A stretch of 64,000 nucleotides of DNA from Pacificimonas pallii (GTDB taxonomy: Bacteria > Pseudomonadota > Alphaproteobacteria > Sphingomonadales > Sphingomonadaceae): positions 992,001 through 1,056,000 of the forward strand of contig NZ_JAGSPA010000001.1 of NCBI RefSeq assembly GCF_019204005.1. The letters are read 5' to 3'. The translations under genes were made by a program, and so were the position numbers. Below are positions 1-9,190 of the stretch, one piece after another (position 1 is the stretch's first letter; the number at the start of each line of letters is the position of its first letter). Under the pieces are notes generated by a model. That model was not told the DNA's origin, did no database searches, and saw nothing but the letters and a program-made list of their open reading frames with translations.

Positions 1-1036
1 GGAGGTCGGACGTGTCGTCTTCCTCCTCAAGCTGGGTTTCCAGGCAGATGCGGTTGCGCCCGGTCTTTTTGGCAAGGTAAAGCGCTGCATCGGCGCGTTC
101 GATCAGATCCTCAGGGGTTTCTTCCGCGCGGAACTGGGCGACGCCGAGCGATATGGTGATCTGTCCGATATCCTTGCCGGTGCCCTTCGCCCGCAAATCC
201 CGGGTCGCGATGAACTCGCGGATTTTTTCGCAGTGATTGGCGGCGGCGACCAGGTCATGGTCAGGCATGGCAATGACGAATTCCTCCCCGCCATAGCGGG
301 CGGGATAGCCGACACCGTGGCAGAGTTTCATCAGGCTCTTGCCGACAAGGCGCAGGACTTCATCGCCCATGCGGTGCCCCCAATTGTCGTTGAACGCCTT
401 GAAATGGTCGATATCGCAGAACGCCATGGTAAGCGGCTTGCGCTCGTTGACGGCGAGTTTGGACTGCGCCGTCAGATAGGCGTTGAAGGCTTTGCGGTTA
501 TTGAGTCCGGTGAGCGCATCCGTGCGGCTTTCGGATTTCGCGACGTGCAGGTCCTTCTTGAGCATGCTGATCTGGCCCGTCGAATCGGCAAGCTGCTTTT
601 CAAGAGCGCCGGTCTTTTCGATCATCGCGCTCGTCGCATTGATCATCTCGGCGAGCAGTTCGGCCTTCTTGTCCGGTCCTCCGGCGCCGTTCATACCGTC
701 GCGGCCCGCACTCAACGCGCGGCCATAATCTTTCGCGCCCTCCTCGGCGCCCTCGACATAACGCCCCATTTGTTTCAGCTGCGCCTGCGTCTTGGCGAGC
801 AGTTCGTGAATGTCGGGGTCGACCACCGCACCATAAATCTCGCGGCGAATATTCTCCATCGCGCGCGCGGAAACGCGGCCCATGGTCCGCATGACAGCGT
901 CGACGGCCTCGGTGAGCGCGGGATCCGCGCGCGTGGCATATGCCCACCAGAACTCATAGGCCGCAGGCGTCGGTTCTATGCCGCCCGCGTCCATATAGGT
1001 CTTTATCCGGTCGAGAAGATGTACCTGTCTCACCAT
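1..1036 (-). CDS. Diguanylate cyclase (GGDEF), C-terminus cut by window edge
   Basis: Makes cyclic di-GMP from two GTP. The 345 visible residues end in a GGDEF domain: the metal-binding segment CDIDHFKAFND is followed by the active-site signature GGEEF at about residues 249-253 and by the closing ADAALYLAKKTGRNR segment. The first ~130 residues have no domain I recognise; a helical stretch (EKQLADSTGQISMLKKD) leads into the cyclase domain. The RxxD inhibitory site normally found five residues before GGEEF reads as a CHGVG/GYPAR stretch here, so product inhibition may be lost. ATG at 1036 is the first in-frame start; ATG at residue 20 is an alternative. The stop codon lies beyond base 1. Confidence 0.9.
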   Translation of the reverse strand, partial: MVRQVHLLDRIKTYMDAGGIEPTPAAYEFWWAYATRADPALTEAVDAVMRTMGRVSARAMENIRREIYGAVVDPDIHELLAKTQAQLKQMGRYVEGAEEGAKDYGRALSAGRDGMNGAGGPDKKAELLAEMINATSAMIEKTGALEKQLADSTGQISMLKKDLHVAKSESRTDALTGLNNRKAFNAYLTAQSKLAVNERKPLTMAFCDIDHFKAFNDNWGHRMGDEVLRLVGKSLMKLCHGVGYPARYGGEEFVIAMPDHDLVAAANHCEKIREFIATRDLRAKGTGKDIGQITISLGVAQFRAEETPEDLIERADAALYLAKKTGRNRICLETQLEEEDDTSDL

Positions 1037-1113
1037 GATCCCGCACTGTTTCCGTGCAGGATATCTAGGCGGGATCCGGTTAACGGCGTGTCTAGAAGAG
1101 GGTCACTTTTTTG

Positions 1114-2568
1114 TTAACGGCTCAGGAAGTCCGGTACGGGGCCGTTCCATTCCGCCTTTGCATCTTCGGCCAGCGGCGCCTCGTCATAGGGCGCGTCGTC
1201 ACGCGTCCTGCGTGCCGCTGTCCGATCGGATCCGGATTCCGATTTCGGACCGGGTCTCGCATGGGATTTCGCCCGCGACTTTGGCTCAGGCTTTGGTTCG
1301 GCCCTTGCTTTTGGCGCGGACTGTTTTGCGGATGCTTCCAGCGGTTCCGGCGCATTCGTCTTTTCTGAACGTGGCCTGCGGGTGCGCTTCGGCTTGTCAT
1401 CAGCAGGCGAAGTATCCTGCGCAGCACTGTCCGCCTGCCCCTGCGGATCATTCCCGGTCTCACCAAGCCGCGGGATGCGCTGCTTGGTCAGCTTTTCGAT
1501 ATCGGCAACCAGTTCAGCATCGGATTTCGTCGCGAAGGTGTAGGATTTGCCCTTGGCACCCGCGCGTCCCGTACGGCCGATGCGGTGAACATAATCCTCG
1601 GCGTTGAAGGGCACGTCGAAATTGAAAATATGGCTGACGCCCTTGATGTCGAGTCCCCGCGCGGCGACGTCGGAGGCGACGAGGACATTCACCTCGTCGG
1701 ATTTAAACGCCTCCATCATGGCCATGCGGTCGCGTTGTTCCATGTCACCGTGAATCTGACCGGCACGAAAGCCATCCTGTTTCAGGGACGTGACGAGGTC
1801 CTTAATGTCCTTCTTGCGGTTGCAGAACACGATCGCGCTTTTCAGATCCGGGGTCGCCAGCAGTTTCTTGAGCTGCGTGCGCTTTGAACGCGGCGCGACC
1901 TCGACCAGATGCTGCTCGATGTTTTCGTTCGTGCTTGACTGCCGCGCGACTTCGATTCGTTTGGGCGATTCCATGAACTGGTCGGCAAGTTTCTTGATCG
2001 GCGGCGCCATGGTGGCGGAGAACAGCAGCGTCTGGCGCTTGCGCCCCAAAAGGCCGCAGATTTTCTCGACATCGGGGATGAAGCCCATGTCGAGCATGCG
2101 GTCCGCCTCGTCGATGACCAGGATATCGACACCGGACAGCAGGATCTTGCCGCGCTCGAACTGGTCGAGCAGGCGGCCCGGCGTGGCGATCAGGACATCG
2201 ACGCCCTTTTCGAGGAGCTTGTTCTGCTCCGCAAAGCCGACGCCGCCGATCAATAGCGCCATGTTCAGCTTGTGGTTCTTGCCGTATTTCTCGAAATTCT
2301 CGGCAACCTGCATGGCGAGTTCGCGCGTCGGCGCGATGATCAGGCTGCGCGGCATCATCGCGCGGCTACGGCCCTGAGCCAGGATATCGATCATCGGCAG
2401 CACGAAGCTGGCCGTCTTGCCTGTCCCGGTCTGAGCGACCCCAACGACGTCGCGCCCCATCAGGATGAGCGGGATCGCACCGCGCTGGATGTCGGTGGGT
2501 TCGGTGTAGCCGCTGTCAGCAACTGCGGAAAGAAGCTCGTCCGAAAGGCCGAGAGGAAGAAAACTCAA
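1114..2568 (-). CDS. DEAD-box RNA helicase, RhlE type
   Basis: ATP-dependent RNA helicase, probably acting in RNA turnover or ribosome assembly. The 484-residue protein has the complete core: Q-motif (IQRGAIPLIL), Walker A AQTGTGKTASF, PTRELA, DEADRMLD, SAT and HRIGRTGRAG. Residues from about 370 on are a low-complexity basic tail rich in Lys, Arg, Pro and Ala, as is usual in RhlE proteins. The start is TTG at 2568: it gives the family-typical N-terminus SFLPLGLSDELL, and no in-frame ATG lies just upstream. It is a single gene; the next gene on this strand (coaD) ends 94 bp upstream. Confidence 0.93.
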   Translation of the reverse strand: MSFLPLGLSDELLSAVADSGYTEPTDIQRGAIPLILMGRDVVGVAQTGTGKTASFVLPMIDILAQGRSRAMMPRSLIIAPTRELAMQVAENFEKYGKNHKLNMALLIGGVGFAEQNKLLEKGVDVLIATPGRLLDQFERGKILLSGVDILVIDEADRMLDMGFIPDVEKICGLLGRKRQTLLFSATMAPPIKKLADQFMESPKRIEVARQSSTNENIEQHLVEVAPRSKRTQLKKLLATPDLKSAIVFCNRKKDIKDLVTSLKQDGFRAGQIHGDMEQRDRMAMMEAFKSDEVNVLVASDVAARGLDIKGVSHIFNFDVPFNAEDYVHRIGRTGRAGAKGKSYTFATKSDAELVADIEKLTKQRIPRLGETGNDPQGQADSAAQDTSPADDKPKRTRRPRSEKTNAPEPLEASAKQSAPKARAEPKPEPKSRAKSHARPGPKSESGSDRTAARRTRDDAPYDEAPLAEDAKAEWNGPVPDFLSR

Positions 2569-2662
2569 GCGTATATGTCCAGGTGAGGGTTAAAGGCCGC
2601 GCTTCGCTCCCCTTGTAGGGATAGTCAAGCGATAGCATTGTTTCCGCCTTGATCATGACGCG

Positions 2663-3148
2663 TCAACTGGCGGCGATTTTCGCCTTTACCGCGCGTTCGA
2701 TTTCCGGCGTCACGAACTTGTGGATGTCGCCGCCGAAGCGCGCGATTTCCTTTACCAGACGGCTGGCGATCGGCTGCAATGCAACGTCGGCCATCAGGAA
2801 TACCGTCTCGACATTATCGTCCAGCTGCTGGTTCATGCCCGCCATCTGATACTCATACTCAAAATCGCTGACCGCGCGCAGGCCGCGTATGATCATCGAC
2901 GCATTCTGCTCCGCCGCGAAGTGAACGAGCAGGCCGTCAAAGGTGACCACCTGAACATCATCATCCAATTTCGCGACCTCGGCCTCGACATGAGCGCGGC
3001 GCTGTTCCAGCGAGAACATCGCGGTCTTCGAAGGGTTCGTACTCAGCCCGATAATCAGCCGGTCGACCAGCTTCGCGCCGCGGCGGATGATATCGATATG
3101 GCCGAAGGTAAGCGGGTCGAATGTTCCCGGATAGATGCCGATACGCAT
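2663..3148 (-). CDS. coaD: Pantetheine-phosphate adenylyltransferase
   Basis: Transfers AMP from ATP to 4'-phosphopantetheine, the penultimate step of coenzyme A synthesis. The 161 residues are the normal CoaD length. The N-terminus IGIYPGTFDPLTFGHIDII carries the nucleotidyltransferase (T/H)xGH motif (TFGH), and the second signature of the family, around IIRGLRAVSDFEYEYQM, is present. It lies 38 bp downstream of the prenyl synthase gene on the same strand, so co-transcription with ispA and xseB is possible. Confidence 0.97.
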   Translation of the reverse strand: MRIGIYPGTFDPLTFGHIDIIRRGAKLVDRLIIGLSTNPSKTAMFSLEQRRAHVEAEVAKLDDDVQVVTFDGLLVHFAAEQNASMIIRGLRAVSDFEYEYQMAGMNQQLDDNVETVFLMADVALQPIASRLVKEIARFGGDIHKFVTPEIERAVKAKIAAS

Positions 3149-3186
3149 GGCGTAACTCCCAGTATAATTGTCAGGCCTCGCCGGTT

Positions 3187-4113
3187 TTACCGGTCCCGCT
3201 CTATCGCGAACCGCGCAATGGCGCGCAGCAGGTCGGCTTCCGCGCCAAAGCCGTTCAGATGGTCGATGGCCTGATTGATAAGGAGGTCGGCCTGCGCGCG
3301 CGCGCGCTCCACGCCCATCAGCGAGACGAAAGTGGATTTCCCCGCATCCTGATCCTTGCCAAGCGCCTTGCCGGCGAGTGTTTCATCGCCCTCGATATCC
3401 AGAAGATCGTCGGCGATCTGGAAGGCGAGGCCAAGGTCGTGGGCATAGCCACGCAGCCGCGTCGATTCGACATCGGACGCCCGGCCCATAATGGCTCCCG
3501 CTTCGACCGCGAAGCTGATCAGCGCTCCGGTTTTCAGCTGCTGCAACCGCGCGGTGAGCGGCAGGTCGAAGGTTTCGTGCTCCGCCGCCAGATCGAGCAT
3601 CTGCCCACCCGCCATGCCGTCAGGACCACTGGCCCTGGCCAGGGCGAGACAAAGGTCCGCGCGAATGGCCGCGTCCTGATGCGTCGCCTCGTCGGCAAGG
3701 ACTTCATAGGCAAGCGCCTGCAATGCATCGCCCGCCAGGACGGCCGTCGCCTCGTCATAGGCGATATGGACCGTTGGCTTGCCGCGGCGCTGGTCATCAT
3801 TGTCCATGCACGGCAGATCGTCATGGATCAGCGAGTAGACGTGCACGCACTCAATGGCGATGCCGACGCGCAGCGCCTGTTCCTTGTCAACACCGAACAG
3901 GTCGCAGGCCGCCAGCGTCAGCAGCGGCCGCATCCTCTTGCCGCCGTCCATCGCCGCATGGCGCATCGCCTCGACCAGCCGCGCGCGCGGATCGGCGGGG
4001 ATCGTCAGCAGCTTTTCGAATCGGGAATTGATGGACGTCGCAACGGCGTCAAGTGCCGGCTTTAAGCTGTGCGAGGAGAGGTTCTTGGTCACCACGTCGT
4101 CATCACTCGACAT
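3187..4113 (-). CDS. ispA: Polyprenyl synthetase, farnesyl diphosphate synthase type
   Basis: Condenses isopentenyl diphosphate with allylic diphosphates to make farnesyl (possibly geranylgeranyl) diphosphate for ubiquinone, undecaprenyl and carotenoid routes. Both Asp-rich metal motifs are visible: LIHDDLPCMDND (first) and QIADDLLD (second), with GGKRMRPLL near the N-terminus. I chose ATG 4113 (308 aa, MSSDDDVVTK) rather than an upstream in-frame start, because the upstream codons lie inside xseB and do not resemble the family. It overlaps the end of xseB by 11 bp, the usual xseB-ispA arrangement. Chain length cannot be settled by eye. Confidence 0.93.
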   Translation of the reverse strand: MSSDDDVVTKNLSSHSLKPALDAVATSINSRFEKLLTIPADPRARLVEAMRHAAMDGGKRMRPLLTLAACDLFGVDKEQALRVGIAIECVHVYSLIHDDLPCMDNDDQRRGKPTVHIAYDEATAVLAGDALQALAYEVLADEATHQDAAIRADLCLALARASGPDGMAGGQMLDLAAEHETFDLPLTARLQQLKTGALISFAVEAGAIMGRASDVESTRLRGYAHDLGLAFQIADDLLDIEGDETLAGKALGKDQDAGKSTFVSLMGVERARAQADLLINQAIDHLNGFGAEADLLRAIARFAIERDR

Positions 4114-4357
4114 CGAGCGGCTGCGTGCCAGCCGCCTTGCCCGCGCCGTCCAGCGTGATCTTTTCGATCTTGGCCCGCGCGCTTTCCAGCTTGTCATCGC
4201 AGATCGCTTTCAGCTTCGTGCCCTGTTCGTAAAGTTCAAGGGATTTTTCCAGCGGCACCTCCCCCTGTTCGAGGGTCTGCACGATCCGTTCGAGCTGTTT
4301 CAGCGCGCTTTCGAAATCGAGATCGTCTGGTGCGGGTGCGGCGTCTGAATCAGTCAT
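4103..4357 (-). CDS. xseB: Exodeoxyribonuclease VII small subunit
   Basis: Small helical subunit of exonuclease VII, which degrades single-stranded DNA from both ends together with XseA (not in this window). The 84-residue product has the expected helical hairpin DFESALKQLERIVQTLEQGEVPLEKSLELYEQG, with the family's conserved LE.IV..LE.GE..LE..L..YE.G pattern, split here only for description. ATG 4357 (MTDSDAAPAP) is preferred over an upstream in-frame start whose extra residues look non-coding. Its 3' end overlaps the prenyl synthase start by 11 bp, implying one transcript. Confidence 0.93.
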   Translation of the reverse strand: MTDSDAAPAPDDLDFESALKQLERIVQTLEQGEVPLEKSLELYEQGTKLKAICDDKLESARAKIEKITLDGAGKAAGTQPLDVE

Positions 4358-4388
4358 TGCGCCGTTCTGTAGGGGGCGGGCATTCGGG

Positions 4389-6131
4389 TCAACAGCAAGA
4401 CGCCGACTTCGCACGTTCTTCGTCAACAAGTTCCTTGCGGCTGAGCTTGCCGATCATGGTCTTTGGCAGCTCCGCGCGGATTTCGAGCGCGGCGGCGCGT
4501 TCATGCTTGCCAACATGCTCGTTCAGATATGACAGCAGAACCGCTTCACTGACCTCCGCGCCCTCTTCCAGGACGACGAACGCCTTTGGGCGCTGGCCAA
4601 GCCGCTTGTCGTCAATGCCGATGACGATCGCCTCTTTCACGGCCTCATGCCTGTAAAGTTCAGCTTCGAGCGTGCTGGGATAGACATTGAAGCCGCCGAC
4701 CAGGATCAGGTCCTTCATGCGGTCGACGATGAAGCCGTACCCGTCCGCATCGAGATATCCCACATCGCCGGTCCTGAGGCGGCCATCGACGAATGTGTCC
4801 TCGTTCTTTTCAGGGCGGCCCCAATAGCCGCGCATGATTTGCGGGCCGCGCACGGTGATTTCGCCATGTTCCCCCTGCGGCAGGATATGGTGCGGGTCTT
4901 CCCTGTCGGCGATGATGATCTGCGTGCCGGGCAGCGGATGGCCGATACTGCCTGGTTTGCCGCCGGTCAGATAGGGATTGACCGAGACGACGCCCGAACT
5001 TTCGGTCAGGCCGTAGCCCTCCGCGATGGCGGCGCCGGTCTTTTTGACGAAAGCACTGCGCAGTTCGGCGGGCATGGGCGCGCCGCCGGAAATGCAGATC
5101 CGCAGCGAGGTCAGGTCGTAATTCGCGATATCCGGATGGTCGAGCATGGCCCGGTACATGGTGGGCACGCCGGGAAGGGTGGTGATCTGCATGGCGGGGA
5201 TCAGCTTCAGGACCGTGTCGAGGTCGAATTTGGGGATGAGAATAACCTCGTCCCCCGCCAGGACCGAGCGATTGAGAACGCATGTATTCGCAAAGACATG
5301 GAACAGCGGCAGCGCCCCCAGGATGCGGTCCAGATTGCCCGGTTCCGGATCGACGGCGTGCACCTGCGCAGCATTGATGCTGAGATTCGCATGTGTCAGC
5401 AGCGCGCCCTTGGGGCGTCCGGTCGTGCCGCCGGTATATTGAATGAGGGCAATGTCCTCCGACACGGCAATGGCGGCCGGCCGTGAGATTTTTCCGTTTC
5501 GAAACAGGCTGTCATAGCGAAGCCGGGTCCGGCCATAGCCAATACGGGCGCGGTCGCCGCGCCTGAACAGGCGGTAGGCAAGGGATTTGAGCGGCGGCAG
5601 CACCTCGGCGATGTTGCCGACGATCAGGGTTTTCAAAATGCCGCGCGCCTGCACCTCGGCAATGGCGGGGAAAAGCTGTTCAAGGTCCAGGCAGACCATG
5701 GTGTCGACATGCGCGTCTTCGGCCTGAAAAGCGAGTTCGTCCGCGGTATAGAGCGGTGAGAAGTTCACCACCGTACCGCCCGCCATCATGATCCCGTAAT
5801 AGGCGACGACATAGTGCGGGCAATTGGGCAGGAAGAGGCCGACATTGACGCCGCGTTCGACGCCAAGACGGCGGAAACCTTCCGCGGCTTCCGATGCGCG
5901 GTCGGCGATCTCCCCATAGGTGAAGTTCCGGCCCTCGAAATGTATGAATGTCCGGCCCGGATAGCGCGTCGCCGTCTGCAGCAGCATGTCGGGAACACTG
6001 CGCGCCTCGAACCTGTGACTCCAGTCGACGGGATGGTCGTAGCGGCTGTTCCAGCCGACCTGCCGCGAACCGGGTGCGGAGGGGCCGCCAGCCGGGGAGT
6101 CGGCGTCATCTGCAACGGACTCGGAACTCAT
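4389..6131 (-). CDS. fadD: Long-chain fatty-acid--CoA ligase (AMP-forming)
   Basis: Activates fatty acids to acyl-CoA through an acyl-adenylate, feeding beta-oxidation or lipid synthesis at the membrane. The 580 residues show the AMP-binding P-loop QYTGGTTGRPKGALLTH, the adenylation motif GYGLTESSG, the hinge region RTGDVGYLDADGYGFIVDR and the C-terminal catalytic Lys segment KTMIGKLSRKEL. ATG 6131 is chosen because a GGGAG ribosome site sits 8 nt upstream; an in-frame GTG 15 nt earlier overlaps that site. It ends 31 bp from xseB on the same strand. Confidence 0.94.
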   Translation of the reverse strand: MSSESVADDADSPAGGPSAPGSRQVGWNSRYDHPVDWSHRFEARSVPDMLLQTATRYPGRTFIHFEGRNFTYGEIADRASEAAEGFRRLGVERGVNVGLFLPNCPHYVVAYYGIMMAGGTVVNFSPLYTADELAFQAEDAHVDTMVCLDLEQLFPAIAEVQARGILKTLIVGNIAEVLPPLKSLAYRLFRRGDRARIGYGRTRLRYDSLFRNGKISRPAAIAVSEDIALIQYTGGTTGRPKGALLTHANLSINAAQVHAVDPEPGNLDRILGALPLFHVFANTCVLNRSVLAGDEVILIPKFDLDTVLKLIPAMQITTLPGVPTMYRAMLDHPDIANYDLTSLRICISGGAPMPAELRSAFVKKTGAAIAEGYGLTESSGVVSVNPYLTGGKPGSIGHPLPGTQIIIADREDPHHILPQGEHGEITVRGPQIMRGYWGRPEKNEDTFVDGRLRTGDVGYLDADGYGFIVDRMKDLILVGGFNVYPSTLEAELYRHEAVKEAIVIGIDDKRLGQRPKAFVVLEEGAEVSEAVLLSYLNEHVGKHERAAALEIRAELPKTMIGKLSRKELVDEERAKSASCC

Positions 6132-6198
6132 GCGACTCACTCCCACGCGATTTCACCCCCGCCACCCTAGCTGTTATTGGCACTGATGACAATAAGTG

Positions 6199-7590
6199 TC
6201 ACGCCCCTCCCGCCAGATGGGCGACAAGGTCGGGCAGGTGGGAAAAGCCCGCGCCCTTCATACCCTTCGGCACCGCATCCTGCGCCGCGCGCGGGGTCAG
6301 GGCGCTTTCAAAACCCAGCTTCTGCGCCTCTTTCAGGCGCAGCGCCAAATGCGCGGCGGGTCGCAATTCGCCAGACAGCGACAGTTCGCCGAGCGCGACG
6401 GTTTCCAGTGGCACGGGCCTTTCTGTAAGCGCGCTGACAAGGGCGGCGGCAACGGCGACATCGGCGGCGGGATCGGAAACGCGCAGGCCGCCCGCGATGT
6501 TGAGGTAAACCTCGGCGTTGGAAAAACTCATGCCGCAACGCGCCTCCAGCACGGCGAGGATCATCGCGAGCCGCCCGGAATCCCAGCCCACCACGGCACG
6601 GCGCGGCGTCGCGCCGGACGCGAGCCGGACGACGAGCGCCTGGATTTCGACCATGACGGGCCGCGTGCCCTCCAGCGCGGGGAAGACGACGCTGCCCGCG
6701 ACGGGGCGTTCGCGCTGTGTCAGGAACAGGCTGGACGGGTTCTTCACCTCGGCCAGCCCCTCGGCCTGCATGGCGAAGACGCCGATCTCGTCGGTGCCGC
6801 CGAAGCGGTTCTTGACCGCGCGCAGGATGCGATACTGGTGCGAGCGCTCGCCCTCGAAATAAAGCACCGTGTCGACCATATGCTCAAGGACGCGCGGCCC
6901 GGCGATATTGCCGTCCTTGGTGACGTGCCCGACCAGCACCACCGCCGTCCCGGTCTGCTTGGCGAAGCGGATGAGTTCCTGCGCCGCGGCGCGCACCTGG
7001 CTGACGGTGCCGGGCGCGCCCTCCAGCACATCGGAATGCATGGTCTGGATGGAATCGATGACGAGGAGCGCGGGTGGCGGACCGTCCGTCAGCGTCGTCA
7101 GGATATCGCGAACCGATGTGGCGCTGGCGAGTTCGACCGGCGCATCGCCAAGACCCAGCCTGCGCGCGCGCAGCCGCACCTGATCCGCCGCCTCCTCACC
7201 GGAGATATAGACGACGCGCCGGGCCTTCTCGTCCGTCCCGCCCTTCGCCAGCCGTCCGGCGACCTGCAACAGCAGCGTCGATTTGCCGATGCCGGGATCG
7301 CCGCCGATCAGGATGGCCGACCCCGGCACAATGCCGCCGCCAAGCGTCCGGTCCAGCTCCGATATGCCGGTGCCCGTGCGCGGCGGCAGCGGCGTGTCGG
7401 CGTCGAGCGTTTCGAGCGCAATCCGCGTACCGCCGCCGCGCAGGGAATGTTTGGCGCTGAACGGCGTCACCACCGCCGAGGCATCCTCGACCAGCGAATT
7501 CCACTCCGCACAATCCGGGCACTGTCCCTGCCATTTCGGCTGCACCGAGCCACAGGCCTGACAGGAAAAGCGTTTCTGCGGTTTTGCCAT
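6199..7590 (-). CDS. radA: DNA repair protein RadA (Sms)
   Basis: RecA-like ATPase with a Lon-like C-terminus that promotes branch migration of recombination intermediates. The 463 residues begin with a four-Cys zinc finger (CQACGSVQPKWQGQCPDC), then Walker A GGDPGIGKSTLLLQ at about residues 90-103, the diagnostic KNRFG motif (VKNRFGGTDE) and a C-terminal Lon-protease-like domain from about residue 290. ATG 7590 (MAKPQKRFSC) puts the zinc finger at the very N-terminus as in homologues; an upstream in-frame start adds 23 unconserved residues. Confidence 0.97.
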   Translation of the reverse strand: MAKPQKRFSCQACGSVQPKWQGQCPDCAEWNSLVEDASAVVTPFSAKHSLRGGGTRIALETLDADTPLPPRTGTGISELDRTLGGGIVPGSAILIGGDPGIGKSTLLLQVAGRLAKGGTDEKARRVVYISGEEAADQVRLRARRLGLGDAPVELASATSVRDILTTLTDGPPPALLVIDSIQTMHSDVLEGAPGTVSQVRAAAQELIRFAKQTGTAVVLVGHVTKDGNIAGPRVLEHMVDTVLYFEGERSHQYRILRAVKNRFGGTDEIGVFAMQAEGLAEVKNPSSLFLTQRERPVAGSVVFPALEGTRPVMVEIQALVVRLASGATPRRAVVGWDSGRLAMILAVLEARCGMSFSNAEVYLNIAGGLRVSDPAADVAVAAALVSALTERPVPLETVALGELSLSGELRPAAHLALRLKEAQKLGFESALTPRAAQDAVPKGMKGAGFSHLPDLVAHLAGGA

Positions 7591-8047
7591 GAGCACGCAC
7601 CTATCAGAACAAAAGGCGTACAGGAAGGGTGTTTCGGACGTGCAGGGTGACAGGTTCACACGCGCATTGCGTGTTGGCCCCCATAGTGATCTGGGCGGGT
7701 GTCACTTTGCGATTCAGCTGAACGTCACAGCGAAATCACACCCGACACGCGCGTGCGGACGTGCGCCCCTCTGTCCTGCGCGGATCGGGATTGGGACGCA
7801 TCCGGAAACACTGTCCGGCTCATCGTCAAATTCGGAACGTCGGTCACGCGGGATGCCCCTCTGTCTAAATTCGGAAAGGCAAAGATAAGAGACAGAGAAA
7901 TTCCTATTTCGCAAGCCTGAGGAGCGAACTTGCTGCGTCGCTTATTGGGGTGGGAAGCGGACGCGGTGGGCGCGCATGTTCTTGGAATGATCGTTCGCTA
8001 TCCGAGAGCCACCTTAGAGCAGCAACGAGGTCAGTTGCTCAGCCGCC
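7591..8047. other. 457-bp intergenic region, no gene supported
   Basis: Lies between the start of radA and the end of the dehydrogenase gene, both minus strand. Short open frames exist on both strands (for example 7699-7920 plus and 7714-7914 minus), but none has a recognisable family, a ribosome site or consistent codon bias. Base composition is more even than in the flanking genes. It probably holds the radA promoter and the dehydrogenase transcript end; I see no clear hairpin terminator. Confidence 0.5.
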
Positions 8048-9190
8048 TTAAACGGAGGCGTGAGGATAGTCCGACTGGCGGTTTTGAAACGACAAAATCT
8101 TGGGCATCTGAACAATGCCGCCATCAATGTTCACTGCCCTGCGAATGGTCTCATTGCCCCGCCAACTTGCGCGGCCTTTAGCCACGATGGGCAGATAGAC
8201 GATAAGCGCTGCCGAGATAGCCCGCGAAGCGCTTTCCCAAAGATAGCTCGGCGTATGATCCACAGCGTAATAATCGACCGTTCCCACTTTGAACATGGGA
8301 TCATCGAACGTGGTGGGTTTGGCGAAATAGAAGCCCATGCCTTCGTCGCAGCTGACATCGATGATCAGGCTCTTTGGCTTGAGGCAAGATGCTTCTTCTT
8401 CGATAACAAAATCAAACGGATCGTCGGTTGCCTGAAGAGTTCCGTTGATGATGATATCCGTTTCGCTGATCAATTTACCAAGTGGATGCTCGCGCCCGTC
8501 ATGTTCGATCACCGTCATGCGCGGCTGGCCTTCACCGCCTTTGACCAGCCGAATATAATGACAATCAAGCACCTCTTCGCGCACTTCGTGGTCGGGACGC
8601 TGGATGCAGATCGTAATGTCTCGAAATCCGTGCGCCTTGAGAGCGTAAATGGCCCCCCGGCTGACAGCTCCAAAACCAAGGATAAGCACCTTGCGCTGGT
8701 TGCCATAGTGGCCATCGATACCCTTGAGCTGTAACGCATGCAGAACCGCGCAATACCCAGCCAGTTCGTTATTCTTGTAAAAAGTGTGGCGTCCAATCAC
8801 GCCGTTCGGACCCCAAACAAACATGTCTTCAAAGGCAATGAGCGTCTGTTTGCGATCAATCGCGGTTTGAGTGATGGCGCGCTGTTGCACGCAGTGGGGA
8901 TAACCCCATAAGACCCCGCCTTCTTTAAGCTCCTGCAAATCTTCAAGAATGGGTTTTGCAATGATCGCCACATCGGAGGTGGCCAATATATTCGCTCTTG
9001 AAGAGACGCCGCCCGCCATTGCTGCAATCTCTGGGTCCGACATTCCAAAGGGCTCGCCATAACCTTCTTCAAAGACCAGCTGGCGGCGAACAGCCTCGGG
9101 CAACCGAGGCAGATGCTCTGGATGCAAGGGAACGCGGCGCTCGTTCGACTTCTTCGAGGTGCCCACGACACCTAAGGATAATGTGCTCAT
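8048..9190 (-). CDS. AlaDH/PNT-family dehydrogenase, N5-(carboxyethyl)ornithine synthase-like
   Basis: A 380-residue NAD(P)-dependent enzyme of the alanine dehydrogenase / transhydrogenase-alpha / saccharopine dehydrogenase fold. The N-terminal catalytic domain begins LGVVGTSKKSNERRVPLHP, where the Lys and Arg match the substrate-binding positions of the family. The nucleotide-binding domain has KVLILGFGAVSRGAIYALK, a GxGxxS/G dinucleotide fold near residues 168-186. The overall pattern (YKNNELAGYCAVLHAL, IIINGTLQATDDPF) resembles N5-(carboxyethyl)ornithine synthase more than classical alanine dehydrogenase; the substrate is not proven. Its ATG overlaps the stop of the small gene at 9187-9429 (ATGA), so translation is probably coupled. 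Confidence 0.75.
   Translation of the reverse strand: MSTLSLGVVGTSKKSNERRVPLHPEHLPRLPEAVRRQLVFEEGYGEPFGMSDPEIAAMAGGVSSRANILATSDVAIIAKPILEDLQELKEGGVLWGYPHCVQQRAITQTAIDRKQTLIAFEDMFVWGPNGVIGRHTFYKNNELAGYCAVLHALQLKGIDGHYGNQRKVLILGFGAVSRGAIYALKAHGFRDITICIQRPDHEVREEVLDCHYIRLVKGGEGQPRMTVIEHDGREHPLGKLISETDIIINGTLQATDDPFDFVIEEEASCLKPKSLIIDVSCDEGMGFYFAKPTTFDDPMFKVGTVDYYAVDHTPSYLWESASRAISAALIVYLPIVAKGRASWRGNETIRRAVNIDGGIVQMPKILSFQNRQSDYPHASV

Noticed and set aside
233-1117. Long plus-strand open frame opposite the GGDEF gene
   Set aside because: It is antisense to a clear cyclase domain and its translation has no domain; high GC creates long shadow frames. The same applies to 6196-7650 (opposite radA) and 45189-47054 (opposite hsdR).
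7699-7920. 73-residue ORF in the gap downstream of radA
   Set aside because: No ribosome site, no family and poor codon pattern; overlapping frames on the other strand are equally open.
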